From Dasypus novemcinctus (lineage: Eukaryota; Chordata; Mammalia; Cingulata; Dasypodidae): a stretch of 64,000 nt of DNA. Below the pieces are notes generated by a model. It did not search any database. It saw only the letters and a list, made by a program, of their open reading frames with translations, and had not been told where the DNA came from. Every line of letters starts with the position of its first letter. Position 1 is the first letter of the stretch. The stretch lies in contig NC_080683.1 of NCBI RefSeq assembly GCF_030445035.2, positions 90,853,675 to 90,917,674 of the forward strand, given 5' to 3'. Positions 1 to 11,900 of the stretch are shown one piece after another. The position numbers were made by a program, and so were the translations under genes.

Positions 1-59
1 AATATAGAAGATATGGTCCAAGCAAAGGAATATGGATATACCTTGGTCCTTGACTGCTT

Positions 60-847
60 GGAAACTCGTCCAATTTGGTACTTGACACATTTTGACGCAA
101 AAATTTTGTCCTGGTACTTGTTTGGTACTGGATGTGCAAGCTAGAACTTGTCAGTCGGTTGCCTCGTGACTTGCTATCCTTTCCAGCCAAAACAAAGGGT
201 CACACAATTGTCACATGGTAGTTCTTGCTCTGTGCACATCTCATTGCAGTCTTAGCTTTTGTGGTCATTTTGTGTATTTTTTCTTCTCATAATGAGTCCT
301 AAGAAAATGAGCAGTGATAGTGCTGAGCAAAAAGAAAATTACTTAGCACCATCATTGAGCAAGAAAAAGAAATAATAGGTAAATGAGAGCAGTAGTTGCA
401 TTACTAATCTCTAGGGAATTTTGTATGCCTAGAACAGTCTCCACCATCATTAAGAATAAAGAAGCAATAAAAAAGGCTGATGTGGAAATGAATTAAAGCA
501 GTAACAAAGCAGTGTTCCCAAACACTTGAGAAAGTTGAAAAGCTGCTATTAATTTGAGTAAACGAGAAGCAGTTAGTGGGTGACAGTGTACGGGAAACCA
601 TGATATGTGAAAAAGCAAGTGCTGCATGCTGATCTTTTGAAAACCAGTCCAGAAGTAAAAGAGAGTGTTGAAGTTTTTAAGGCCAGTCAAGGCTGGCTTG
701 ATAATTTTAAAAAGAGGACTGGTATCCATAGTATCATGAGGAATGGTGAGGCAGCGAGTGCTAAAAAAAGGCTGCTGATGAATTTGTTAGTGAATTTCAA
801 GACTAGAGGCTGAGGGTTTTATTCTCCAAAAAGTTTTTAACTGTGAT
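60..847 (+). mobile_element. Tigger-type (pogo) DNA transposon remnant
   Basis: Translation of 290-845 in several frames resembles a Tigger transposase N-terminus: a start-like MSPKKMSSDSAEQKENY, then a CENP-B-type helix-turn-helix region (FKASQGWLDNFKKRTGIHSIMRNGEAAS in the piece at 607-813). Stops and frameshifts interrupt it, so it is a fossil. It breaks off at about 848, where L1 sequence begins, consistent with an L1 insertion or a deletion junction. Subfamily not determined. Confidence 0.8.
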
Positions 848-3325
848 AAATAGAATCCAACAGCATATTTAAAAAAAACTATACACCACAACCAAGTGGG
901 ATTTATTCCTGGTAGGCAATGGTGGTTCAACACAAGAAAATCAACTAATACACTACACTACAATAATAAACTGAAGGAAACAAAAACCATGATCATCTTG
1001 ATGCAGAAAAGACATTCAGTAAAAATTAGCCTACTTTCTTGATTAAAACATTTTGAAGGATAGGAATAGAAGGAAAGTTCCTCAGTATGATAAAGGGCAT
1101 ATATGAAAAACCCGGCATATATGAAAAACCCACAGGTAACACTGTACTCAATGGGGAAATGTTGATAGCTTTCCCAGTAAGATCGGGAACAAGGATGCCC
1201 ACTGTCACCACTATTATTCAAATATTGTACTAGAAGTTCTAGCTAAAGCAATTAGACAAGAAAAAAAAAAAAAAGGCATCCAAATAGGAAAAGAGAAATA
1301 AAACTTTATTTGTGCATGACATGATCCTATATTCAGAAAACTCTGAAATGTCTACAACAAAGCCATTTGAGCTAATAAACATGTTCAGCAAAGTGGTAGG
1401 ACACAAGATCAGCATGCAAAAATCAGAAATGTTTCTGTACACTAGTATTGAACAATCTGAGGAGGAAATCAGGAAAAAAATTCCACTTACAATCGCAACA
1501 AAGACTCAAATACTGGGACAAAAAGTCTCTTCAACAAATGGTCCTGGGCGAACTGGATATAACCAAGAGAATGAAAGAGGACTCCTATCTCACTCCCTAG
1601 ACAAGAATCAACTCAAAATGGATCAAAGACCTAAATATAAGGCCAGGACCATAAAACTACTAGAAAAAAATGACGAGAAACATCAAGATCTTGTGATAGG
1701 TGGTGTTTTGGGGATCTTATATCCAAAGCATGTGCAACCAAAGAAAAAAATAGGTAAATGGGACCGCCTCAAAATTAAACACTTTTGTACCTCAAAGGAC
1801 TTTGTCAAAAGGGTAAAAAGGTAGCTGACTCAATGGGAGAAAATATTCGGAAATGACATATCCAATAAGAGTTTGATTTCCATGTTACATAAAGAAATGT
1901 TACATCTCAACAATAAAAAGACAGATTAAAAAATCGGCGAAAGACTTGAAAAGACAACTGTCCAAAGAAGATATACAAATGACAAAGAAACAAATGAAAC
2001 AATGTTTAACATCACTAGCAATTAGGGAAATGCAAATCAAAGCTATGATATCTTTTCACACATATTAGAATGGCCACTATTAAAAAGACAAAACACAGCA
2101 AGTGTTGAAGAGGATATGGAGAGATAAGAACTCCTGTTCACTATTGGTGAGAACATATAGCCACTGTGGAGGATTGTTAGGCAATTCCTAAGGAAGTTGA
2201 ATATAGATTTTCCATTTGGTCTGGCAATACCACTACTAAGCATATACCCAGAAGAACTGAACAGATATCTTCATGCTGATGTTCATAGTAGCATTACTCA
2301 CAATTGCCAAAAGATGGAAACAACCCAAGTGTCCATCAACTAATGGATAAACAAATTGTGGTTTATATGTACCATGGAATATTATGTATGCACCTGTGAA
2401 AAGAAATGAAGTCATGAAGCATATGACAACGTGGATGAAGCTGGAAGACATTATGCTGAATGAAGCAGCCTGACACAAAAGGACAAATATTGTGATTGCA
2501 TTATTATGAACTAAATAGATTATGTCCAAAATTTATTAACTCATGGAGTTAATTACTAGAATACAGAGCACCAGAAAAATAGAATGAAGTTAGAGAACGG
2601 AAAGCTGAGCAGATTCAGTAAAAATGTTGTTCATCAATCTTTGGAAATTAATACAAATGGTGAAAGCACATCATAGCGTTTCTAACTAGCAGTTCTAATA
2701 TATGGCTATGATAGTGGTTGAAAGGAAGTCTAAGGTCATTTTTTTACTACAATGAAAGTTAAAAAATATAACATGGGACTGTATAGCATAGTGAAACGTC
2801 ATGAAATATAAGTATGGTAAAATTGCATAGATATGACTTTTTCTTTGAAACTGAACAAATGTACATTAATGTTACATTAAGATCAGGTAATACAAACAAA
2901 GCAAAATATGGACAGTAATTTTTTTAAGGAGTACTGGATAGTGAACCCAGGACTTCATACATGGGAAGCAGGCACTCAACCACTGAGTTACATCTACTCC
3001 CCTATAGTAATATACTAAATGAAAGAATCTAGACAAAGTTTGGCTCCATCTATACAAAATATAAATATAAATAAATTAGAGAGATGGAAAGAGAATAGCA
3101 GCTACATACAGCAGGGGAAGTATAAAAGGAAGGAAAGGTGATTAAGATGTATAATTTTGTCTGGATTTTATTACTGGAATAATGAAAATGCTCTAATAGT
3201 GTTTGAAGTAATGAATGCTCAACTATGTGATTATACCAAATACCACTAATTGTATACTTTGGGTGGACTGTATGCTTCATTAATATGTATCAAAAAAACC
3301 AATGTTAAAAAAAAGAAAAAAAGAT
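848..3325 (+). mobile_element. L1 retrotransposon fragment (ORF2 RT to 3' end)
   Basis: From 848 the frames read like L1 ORF2 reverse transcriptase. The 170-codon open stretch 1312-1824 resembles the C-terminal half of the RT and its downstream region, but it starts inside the domain and lacks endonuclease, so it is not a gene. The element runs through an L1-like 3' region and ends near 3325 in an A-rich tail. It is interrupted by a SINE at 2925-3003. Confidence 0.8.
2925..3003 (-). repeat. Short DAS SINE inside L1
   Basis: Reverse complement of the tRNA-Ala-like DAS head (GTAACTCAGTGGTTGAGTGCC ... GGTTC). It lies within the L1 3' region and is therefore younger than the L1. Confidence 0.7.
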
Positions 3326-4057
3326 GGATTTTAGTATAATTTAGTGTAACACTATAAAACACAACATATGTATTAATAAAAACTACAGAATGGAAAAGCT
3401 ATAGAATATACATGATGCCATTTATGCAGAATATTGCACAAACACCAAATACATTGTTTTTTTCCTAATGGAGGGACTGAGTTCCTTAATTCCAGTTTTA
3501 AATGTTTGTGGATTGCTGACAGCTGCTAAAAGAATAAAATCATGTATGAGAAACTTCAGTTATTCCTTCTGGAGAGTGGTTGAAGGGGAATGAAAAAGCA
3601 AGAAGCATAAACAGAATTTGAACTTATCATTTATCGCATATTTGTGGGGGGCAACAGCCACTCACTTGAAGCAAATAAGGCAAAAGTAATTGTTAAATCT
3701 GAGTGGGTGGATGCATAAATATTCATTACAGGAGATCCTTTTGTGAATGATAACAAACACAGGGAGGTGTAGAGAAACATTTATGCCTTCTGGCATGATA
3801 TAATTTTTATCTCAATCAATCTGGGTCTGGTCAGAAGGGAGATCTCTCTGATATCAGCAAGTTACTAAGATTTTTTTTCCTCCTTTGCACATCTTTAGTG
3901 GTGGGAATTTATCAGCTTCCTCCCTCTATGATGTTAAGTTGTAGGAACAGGCATTTTTGTTATGGTCAGTTTCATCTCCAATGCCTTAAAATGGGTAGAC
4001 AATAAATAGATGCTGAATGATAAATCACTTATTTAGGTGTTTATTTCCTTGGTTTAG
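3326..4057. other. Intergenic, nothing recognised
   Basis: AT-rich DNA downstream of HDAC2 with no convincing gene, RNA or repeat. Confidence 0.6.
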
Positions 4058-4450
4058 AAAGTTTTAGTTTCCTAGCTGCCAAAGCAAATACCATACAACG
4101 TGTTGGTTTAAACAATGGCAATTACTGGCTCACTATTTTGTGGCTAGAAGCCCAAATCATGGCAACAAGACTGGCATTCTGGGAGAGCTGCTGGTATTCT
4201 TGGTCCTGGGTTCCTATAATGTACATGGTGGCCTCTCCCTTCTTTTCTGTGTTCTGATATTCAGCTTCTGGCTGCCCCCTCTGTGGCCTTCTATCTGGCT
4301 GAACTGCATTTTTATAAAGGACCCCAGCAACAGGATTAAGTTCCATCCTGATGGAGTTGAGTTACACTTTAACTGAAGTTACCCCATCAAAATGTGCTAC
4401 CTAACAATGTGTCCACACCTACAGGAATAGTCAAGTCCCAAACCACCACA
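4058..4450 (-). mobile_element. Solo MaLR-type LTR
   Basis: Plus strand reads TTTAGTTTCCTAGCTGCC ... AAACCACCACA, the reverse complement of a MaLR-like LTR. The same family occurs at 46352-46807, 59480-59917, 60933-61365 and 62341-62775. It contains the shared TTTATAAAGGACCCCAG block. No internal region adjoins it. Confidence 0.7.
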
Positions 4451-5069
4451 GAATCCTGGGTGTATGTAGTAGAACCTGGATACCATGTAAATGCAGTAAA
4501 AGAACCAGATTTTGTCTAATAGCAAGTTTCATTTTAGACTGACCTAACATATACTAGAACATTCTGGTTATTATATTGACCTGGTCAAAAATAACCATAG
4601 AATTCCTCGACTATCCAGTATATAGTGGAGGTTGGCAGAAACACTAGCATATAGTCCAAACAAAACAGAAGTTACAGTTTCCCTTCCTGATTATGGATTT
4701 TTTTTCTTCAACTTGTAATTTCCATTTCTAATCTTTTCTCTGGTTTAGTACAGATAATTCCTCTCTCAGTTGCACAGCTTATATTATTAGTTTCAGTGGT
4801 AAGTTATAACACTTCAATTTTCACTGATATTGACTGCTAAGCTATAAGAGGCAAGAAGGAAGAATTCCTATTACAATTAGAAATACTAGAAATTCTTTCT
4901 TTTTAGCTGGGCTCTGATATGCATTCACACAATAAGTGAGACATTATCTTACATCATCATCCCTGGAGGTAAAATGAGAATCAATATGTAACGGCTAAAC
5001 ACAGAATGTGGATCACTGTAACAATTTATGTAGTCTATAAATATTTGCTAACAGAAAGACTGTGTATTT
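4451..5069. other. Intergenic, nothing recognised
   Basis: AT-rich flank between the solo LTR and the GGT microsatellite. It may belong to a longer HDAC2 3' UTR. Confidence 0.5.
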
Positions 5070-5127
5070 GGTGGTGGTGGTAGTGGTGGTGGTGGTGGTG
5101 GTGGTGGTGGTGATGGTGATGGTGGTG
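5070..5127 (+). repeat. (GGT)n microsatellite
   Basis: About nineteen GGT units with a few TAG/GAT interruptions, just beyond the proposed HDAC2 poly(A) site. Confidence 0.95.
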
Positions 5128-5174
5128 CTACTCTAACTCCTGGTGAAAAAAACTGAATTCCTTAAAATCCCAAC

Positions 5175-5898
5175 GAAATGTCCTTCATGTTATTTATTGA
5201 AAACTTATTTCAAGCCTCAGTGAAAAGACTCTTAATGAAACATATTTTTTATAAAAGGTTAATGTTTTATAGCTGATAGGAGAGATAAACTTATACACAT
5301 AAATATTAGTACTATATGCTGATAGTACTGTATCTATATAAGGTATATTATATTCAAAAAAGGGTGTTTCATAACAGCATATAATTCTATAGTTACTTAT
5401 AAATCTGTAAGTCAACGTAATATAATATAGGTTTGAAGGGAACTGAAGAAACACAGCAGATGGACATCTTTCAAATTGTAATCAGTACCTTTTCACCCTT
5501 AAGAGTATCCTAATTCTACAGACATGTTATAATAACAGACAAAAGACAATTCAAGTACAATTTTTTAATAAAGATAGTTACAAAAGATGGAAAATCAGCT
5601 CAGAAAGGCCAATTACTTCTTTAATAGATCAGTTTTTTGGACATAATAACTCACATCAATTTTAAATATTTTCACATATAGCATGGTAGAGAAAAGAAAT
5701 TTTGCTTCATAATTAGAAAAACTCACAATAAAACTTGCCAAGAAAAACAAAAACAAAAAAGCCATTTTGAAAATAAATACAGTCCATGCCAAAGTAGTAT
5801 AAAATGAAGCCAGAAGTCTCCTTCAAAAAGAAAACATTTTTCTTCCCAATATTTCCTCACTTTTTACTGATTTCCTGAAATTGGTGAGCCTCTCAAGT
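5175..5898 (-). other. HDAC2: HDAC2 3' untranslated region (proximal form)
   Basis: AT-rich minus-strand sequence after the stop with no repeat recognised. It ends about 20 nt past an AATAAA hexamer at 5198-5193. A transcript ending here would have a 3' UTR of roughly 0.7 kb. Longer forms may use other AATAAA hexamers such as 4045-4040. The exact end is inferred, not seen. Confidence 0.6.
5193..5198 (-). terminator. Candidate HDAC2 poly(A) signal
   Basis: Minus-strand AATAAA, the first canonical hexamer found downstream of the HDAC2 stop (about 700 nt). It is followed by U-rich and GU-containing sequence. Confidence 0.55.
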
Positions 5899-5929
5899 TC
5901 AAGGATTGTTGAGCTGTTCTGATTTGGCT
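5899..5929 (-). CDS. HDAC2: HDAC2 coding exon 14 (stop codon)
   Basis: Encodes Gly479 to Pro488 (AKSEQLNNP after the split Gly) and TGA at 5901-5899. The acceptor is TTTTGCAG. The tail differs from my memory of human (GTKSEQLSNP) at positions 480 and 486. Confidence 0.95.
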
Positions 5930-8900
5930 CTGCAAAAGGTGCAACATAAAATATTAAAATAGCACAATTTCAGTTCAAATGCAGTGACCCATTGGCCAGG
6001 TCCTGGGGCTCATGCCAAGATAAACGTTAAGCTGATAATGCCTAAGTGTTTTGGGAACACTGAATGCATTAATCCCTTTCTAATCTGTCTAGTGGTTTCT
6101 ATAATCTGTTAAAAGTTATCCTGCAAAGCCCAGCACAAAATTAGGTGTGGCCAACATTTACTGGCTTTCTGACAGTAAAAAGACTCACTTACATTTCACT
6201 TTAAATATAGAGCACCATGAAAGATGAGTGAGTATATCTGGATTTTAAAAAGGTAATATCCAAAAAGTCTCAGACAAATTATGTTCAACACATTTATATT
6301 TAATTATACTATTAACTAATATTTGGATTTTTAAAAGGCAAACTACATAAATATTAGTTGAGCAGTCAACTAGATGACATTTAAACCAATGACTAAAATG
6401 GCATACATTGTCTATGTATCAATAAAAGCTTAAATTCAGAGCATCGCATAGAAATTACTGATGCTCTCACATGAGGCTGAGAATTTCTCAAAGGAATGTG
6501 TGCATACACATGTACACATAATCATTTTACCATATATGTTTTTTATTTTCAAGGTATATAAAAATTACTAGATAAGGAATATCATTTACCCTTTGGTATC
6601 TGTTTTTTCACCACTATTGTCCTTGGATTTATCTTCTTCCTTAACATCTAAAAAAGAAAATTTGGGAAAAGGTTAACACCTTATTTTGAAATATAAAATG
6701 CACACAAACACTCCCCTTTTAAAATAGAAAAAGCTGCCACAAGGGAGTGGATGTGACTCAAGTGGTTGAGCACCTGCCTCCCACATGGGAGGTGGTCCCA
6801 AGTTTGGTTCCTGGTGCTTCCTAAAAATAACACAAAAGCAAGCAACAAGCAAACAAACAAAAAACTAGCTCAGGAAAGCCGATGCAGCTCAGTGGTTGAG
6901 TGCCAGCTTTCCACATATGAGGTCCCAGGTTCAATTCCCAGCTCTGGTACCTCAATAAGAAAAGAAAAAACCACCACATACACTCTTAACCATTCATGAA
7001 TTCAAAAACTAAAGAAGTTTTCTGTGTCAGATGCTGGGCAACATAATAGAGACTCATCAAAAGAATATAGTCCCTGCTCTTTTAAAGTTTCCAGTTCTAT
7101 GAGATGATAGCATTACGGGTGGGATATGTTCTGTGTAAGAAGTTCAGAGTGCATTCATGAGCAGTTCTGTGGAAGCCTGGGAAAAACTCCCATAAAAAAA
7201 GGTAACAGGGTAGCAGATGTGGCTCATGGGATTGAGCTCCTGCCTACCACAGGGAGGTCCCTGGTGCCTCCTAAAGAAGACAGTGAGCTGGCATGATGGG
7301 CAGGCGCAGCAAGCTGATCCAACAAGGGACACAAGAAAACATAATGAGAGACACAACAAAGCAGGGAACAGAGGTGGCTCAAGCAATCAGGCACCTCCCT
7401 CCCACACCAGAGGTCCCAGGTATAGTTCCTGGTGCCTCCTAAAAAGAAACAAGGAATATGAACAGACACAGCAAGTGCAAACAATGAGGGGGTAGGCAGA
7501 AATAAACAAATAAATATTTAACCAGAAAAAAAAAGTAACATTTGAAAGTTATCTGGAAGAATGAACGGATTTTTGGTAGAATAGGGAGAAAAGTTTTTTT
7601 AGAGAAAAAACAAACCTGCTAAGAAAGAATTGGCAGGTTGGAAGGAATAACTGAAAGAAGGCAAATGTGGATGGAGTACTGTGAGAAAGGGGGAAGAGTC
7701 AGACAAGGGGAGCCCAGAAACACACACACAGAAGTCAAATCTCACTGCTTACACCTTTACTTTTTAACCCTCACTGTAAAATTAAAACACTGAAACTTTA
7801 CAATTTTAACAAAACAGTAGCACTGACACCATAAACTAAGGACTGAAAAAACAAATTATTCCAAATATGCTAATTCTTTTCTTTATTAAATAAGCAAATG
7901 AACCAAAGTACATTTTAATAAGGATATAGGGAAACATCAATATTGAAAGACCCCAGATCAAGGTTTTCACCTACAGATTTTAAAAAGTTCTATGATAGTG
8001 TAATATTTCAATTATCTGTAAGCTGGTTTTTTTTAACAATTGCCAGGCCCCATAAGAAAAGGACTGGTACAAAATAAAAAGAGTTTTAAAAACATTGTTA
8101 AAGGACAGACAAGACATACTGACAGTGAGAAATAAGAAAAATACTAGGGAAGCGGATTTGGCCCAAAGGATAGGGTGTTGGCCTACCACATGAGAGGTTC
8201 AAGGTTCAAACCCAAGGCCTTCTGTGTGATAAGCTGGCCCATGTGCAATGCTGATGTACGCAAGGAGTGCTGTGTCACACAGGGGTGTCGCCCACATAGT
8301 GGAGCCCCACGCACAAGAAGCGAGCCCCGTAAGAAGAGCCGCCCAGCATGAAAAAAGTGCAGCTTGCAAAGGAATGGCGCCGCACAAACGGAGAGCTGAT
8401 GCAGCAAGATGACGCAACAGAAAGAGACAGATTCTGGGTGTCGCTGACAAGAATGCAAGCGGACACAGAAGAACACACAGCGAATTGACAGAGAGAGCAG
8501 ACAATAGGGGGCGGGGAAGGGGAGAGAAATAAATAAAAAATATATCTTAAAAAAAAAAAAGAAAAATACTAGAAAAATCCTACAGTTTAGTTAAGCCCTC
8601 CTTACTTTAATCATACCAGGGGAAATTTTTTTATGTCAAGCAGTACACAAGAGCAACCTGTGGAGTCATCATTGTCATGCACTGGGAAATTAAATTACAA
8701 AGTGGTACCAAACTATAGTCTGTAAGTCAATCCATGAGTAAACAAAACCAGATGTGTCCGATATGCTATGGGCTCCTAACTCACCAGCAAAAAAAGAGAA
8801 TCAGCTTTCTCACATAACTTCAATATGATAAATAATAAAAAAATGTTGGACCACTATCTCATGCATCAGTTTTCCATATGCTATAGGGTGAAAACTCAAA

Positions 8901-11900
8901 GCCAACTATTATTTGTGATCATCACTTTACCTGCATGCATCTCTTACAATTACAACATTTACCAAGAAATAAATCTGACCTGCTTTTTTGTCCTCTGTTT
9001 CTTTCTTGTCTTCTTCAATTCTAGCTTTCTTTGCTCCCTTCTTATGATCAGCCACATTTCTACGACCTCCTTCTCCTTCATCCTCAGAATCGGAGAATTC
9101 TTCATCACAAGCTATCCGCTTGTCTGATGCTCGAACTGATTTACAAATTTAATAAATGTGAACAAAAACAACCACAGGCTTTACAAATGTTATAGCACAT
9201 TCATGTGCACTATAACAAATGAAATCAGCAGTTAACAAATTAAAAATGTAGGAATAATAGATGCCTAATGACTTTAAGATTTGAACGGAATATATAGTTT
9301 ACTCAGTGCTGAAAGCTTAGCTTTGATCTAGAAGGAAAGAGTCAAAGAAGAAAACCATTTGGGGACCTTGCTGGAGGAAAAAGAATGTGTTTTTCTATTA
9401 AGGAGTAGGAATAATTTACCTTTTTTACAGAGCTGGGGAAAAGATAGATAAATAAAATAAAATAAAATAAAATAAAATAAAATATCAGTAATACCAAACA
9501 TTTTACCAAATTATGCATATACGATTATAGCATATTATTATGTTATAAAGCTGCAATTATATTAAGTAGAACAAGAGTTCAGAGAATAAAATAGGAGGTC
9601 TTTATGCTATTCAACTCATCCTACTCTGGGTAAATGGAATGTCTTCCATTACTAAATATACCTAACTGGTAAATTCGTGGAAACATATATTCAATTATAT
9701 AAATTAAAGAAGAGTAATATATAAACTGAAATTGCTCAACTCAAATAAGGCTCTAACACAGCAGGAAGTTAAATCTATGAAAGATTAAAAATGGAAAAAA
9801 TGTCAGTATTAGCAGTATGTTCATGAAACTTAACCAATAATGAAGTTCTTGGGGTCACTAAAACCTTTGTTAGTGTTGCTTTAATTAAACCAGAAAAAAG
9901 CAACACAATACACATCAAAGCTTTTTCTTACTAGAAATTCTCTTGTCTGGATCTTCTCCATCTTCATCTCCACTGTCTTCATGAACAGCATCTTCTGGAA
10001 TAGCTTGCATTTGGACACCAGGTGCATGAGGTAACATGCGCAAATTTTCAAATAAGCGCTGTCTAAATTATACATGCAAAATTATTAGATAAAATTCAGT
10101 TTCTTTAAAATTTCTCTAATATGTTGGAGGAAAGATTAAGCAAGTAATTTCATTTTTTATCTAACCTAACCTATAAATGATAACAGTGACATTTATTGAG
10201 CACTGATACTTTACATATATTAACTCATTTAATCCTTACAACAAGGTAGGAACTATTATTATGACCCATTTCAATGGTGATGAAACTTATATACAAAGGC
10301 ACACTAACTTGTTAAATACCACACAGCTAGTTAGTGGTGGAAAGGAGGACACTGCCCAGATTAACTGGCACTATGCATTACAAAGTCAGTCTCAACACTT
10401 AGTGGAGATACAGCTTCATCAAAATGTTTCAACAAAAATAAACTTCACTTTCATATAAATCAACAAAGCGTACAATTTCTAAACCCCTTGCAAGTTTAAA
10501 AATTCACTTTGACCAATAACAGAAAATGGAAAATTAAAAATTAAAGAATTCAGTACTTTCAAACTTCCAAATTATTTCTTAAAAAAGGAAACATTTGTCA
10601 TATAAAGCTAAAATAACCTAACGCATTTGTCTGTGTACAGCCTCCTGAAACTACATCAAGATAAAATGTTTATCAAAACGTTTCAATGATTTCTTACTTT
10701 ATCTTTTCCATATATTCTGGAGTGTTCTGGTTTGTCATGTTTGATGGACTAATATGCAGTTTGAAGTCTGGTCCAAAATACTCAAAGTAATCATTATATG
10801 GCAACTCTACAAAAAAACAATTAATTAAATTACATATTAAAAGATAAGTTTTTACACAAATCCATGCACAAAAAAACCCCAGATTCAGGACAAATATTTC
10901 AATTCTAATTGTGGACAAGTCTGATTCACTAAGTGGTGAATGCTCCCATTTATATGGCTTTGGAATTCTACCACCATTATCCAACCACGCACTTCTACAT
11001 ATTGACAGCTCATAAAATAAAGAACACTTACCATTGGGAATCTCACAATCAAGGGCAACTGCGGTCTCATATGTCCAACATCGAGCAACATTACGGATTG
11101 TATATCCACCTCCCCCAAGCATCAGTAATGGTAAGTTAAAAGTTTTTACAACTTCTACACATTTAGCATGACCTAAAACAAAGAAGATTTATATAACAAC
11201 ACCTGCATACTGTAGCAGTTTTAAAAATCAATTTTGAAATTACTATGAACAAAATTTTACTTAATCAAATTGGTTTTCCAAATTTTTTTGGAACAAAGAA
11301 TATGGAAAAATTTCAAGGAATTTCTGGTCTAAAACTATAAACACTTTTGACACTATATTACATGAGATATACTATTGTTAGCAAGTATCCCTGATTAAAA
11401 AACTACCAACTATATAATTAAAATATGTAAGTATAGAAGGTGAAGGTGGTTCAAGCCACTGGGCACTTCCCTCCCACATGGTAGTTTCTGTGTTCGGTTA
11501 CCAGTGTCTCCTAGGAAAAAAAAAGAAGACACAACAAACAAACAGCAGAGACAGCAAGCGCAAACAATGAGGGGGGGAGTAATAAAATAAACCTTAAAAA
11601 AAAAATTAGTATAAAACACTGAAATTTATATTAGCATAGGAAAAGGTTTATGCCAGATTAAGTGGGAGAAATATCAGGTAATAACAAAACGTTTAAAACA
11701 ATCTAAACTGACTTTTGTTACCAGTTTTCACTGTAGAAAATGATAGAAGGTTATATAACAAAACTTTAACAGTGAAGTAACTTTAGGTAGTGATTATCAT
11801 GAATAATTTTCTCAACTTAGATAAGATTTTGAAAACAAGAACTATTACTATTTAAAAAAAACTTATGTGTAGAAATATTAAGATAAAATTAAACATAACA

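Larger units (their letters stand above)
6648..8979 (-). other. HDAC2: HDAC2 intron 12 (2.3 kb)
   Basis: Carries three DAS SINE insertions (6740-6972, 7203-7525, 8148-8560), all in the orientation opposite to the gene. The rest is AT-rich unique sequence. Confidence 0.8.

Noticed and set aside
1312-1824. 170-codon plus-strand open frame as a gene
   Set aside because: It reads as the C-terminal part of L1 ORF2, begins inside a domain and is flanked by stops.
5070-5127. GGT array as a G-quadruplex or coding Gly tract
   Set aside because: A plain trinucleotide microsatellite outside any exon. G-pairs rather than G-triplets make a stable quadruplex uncertain.
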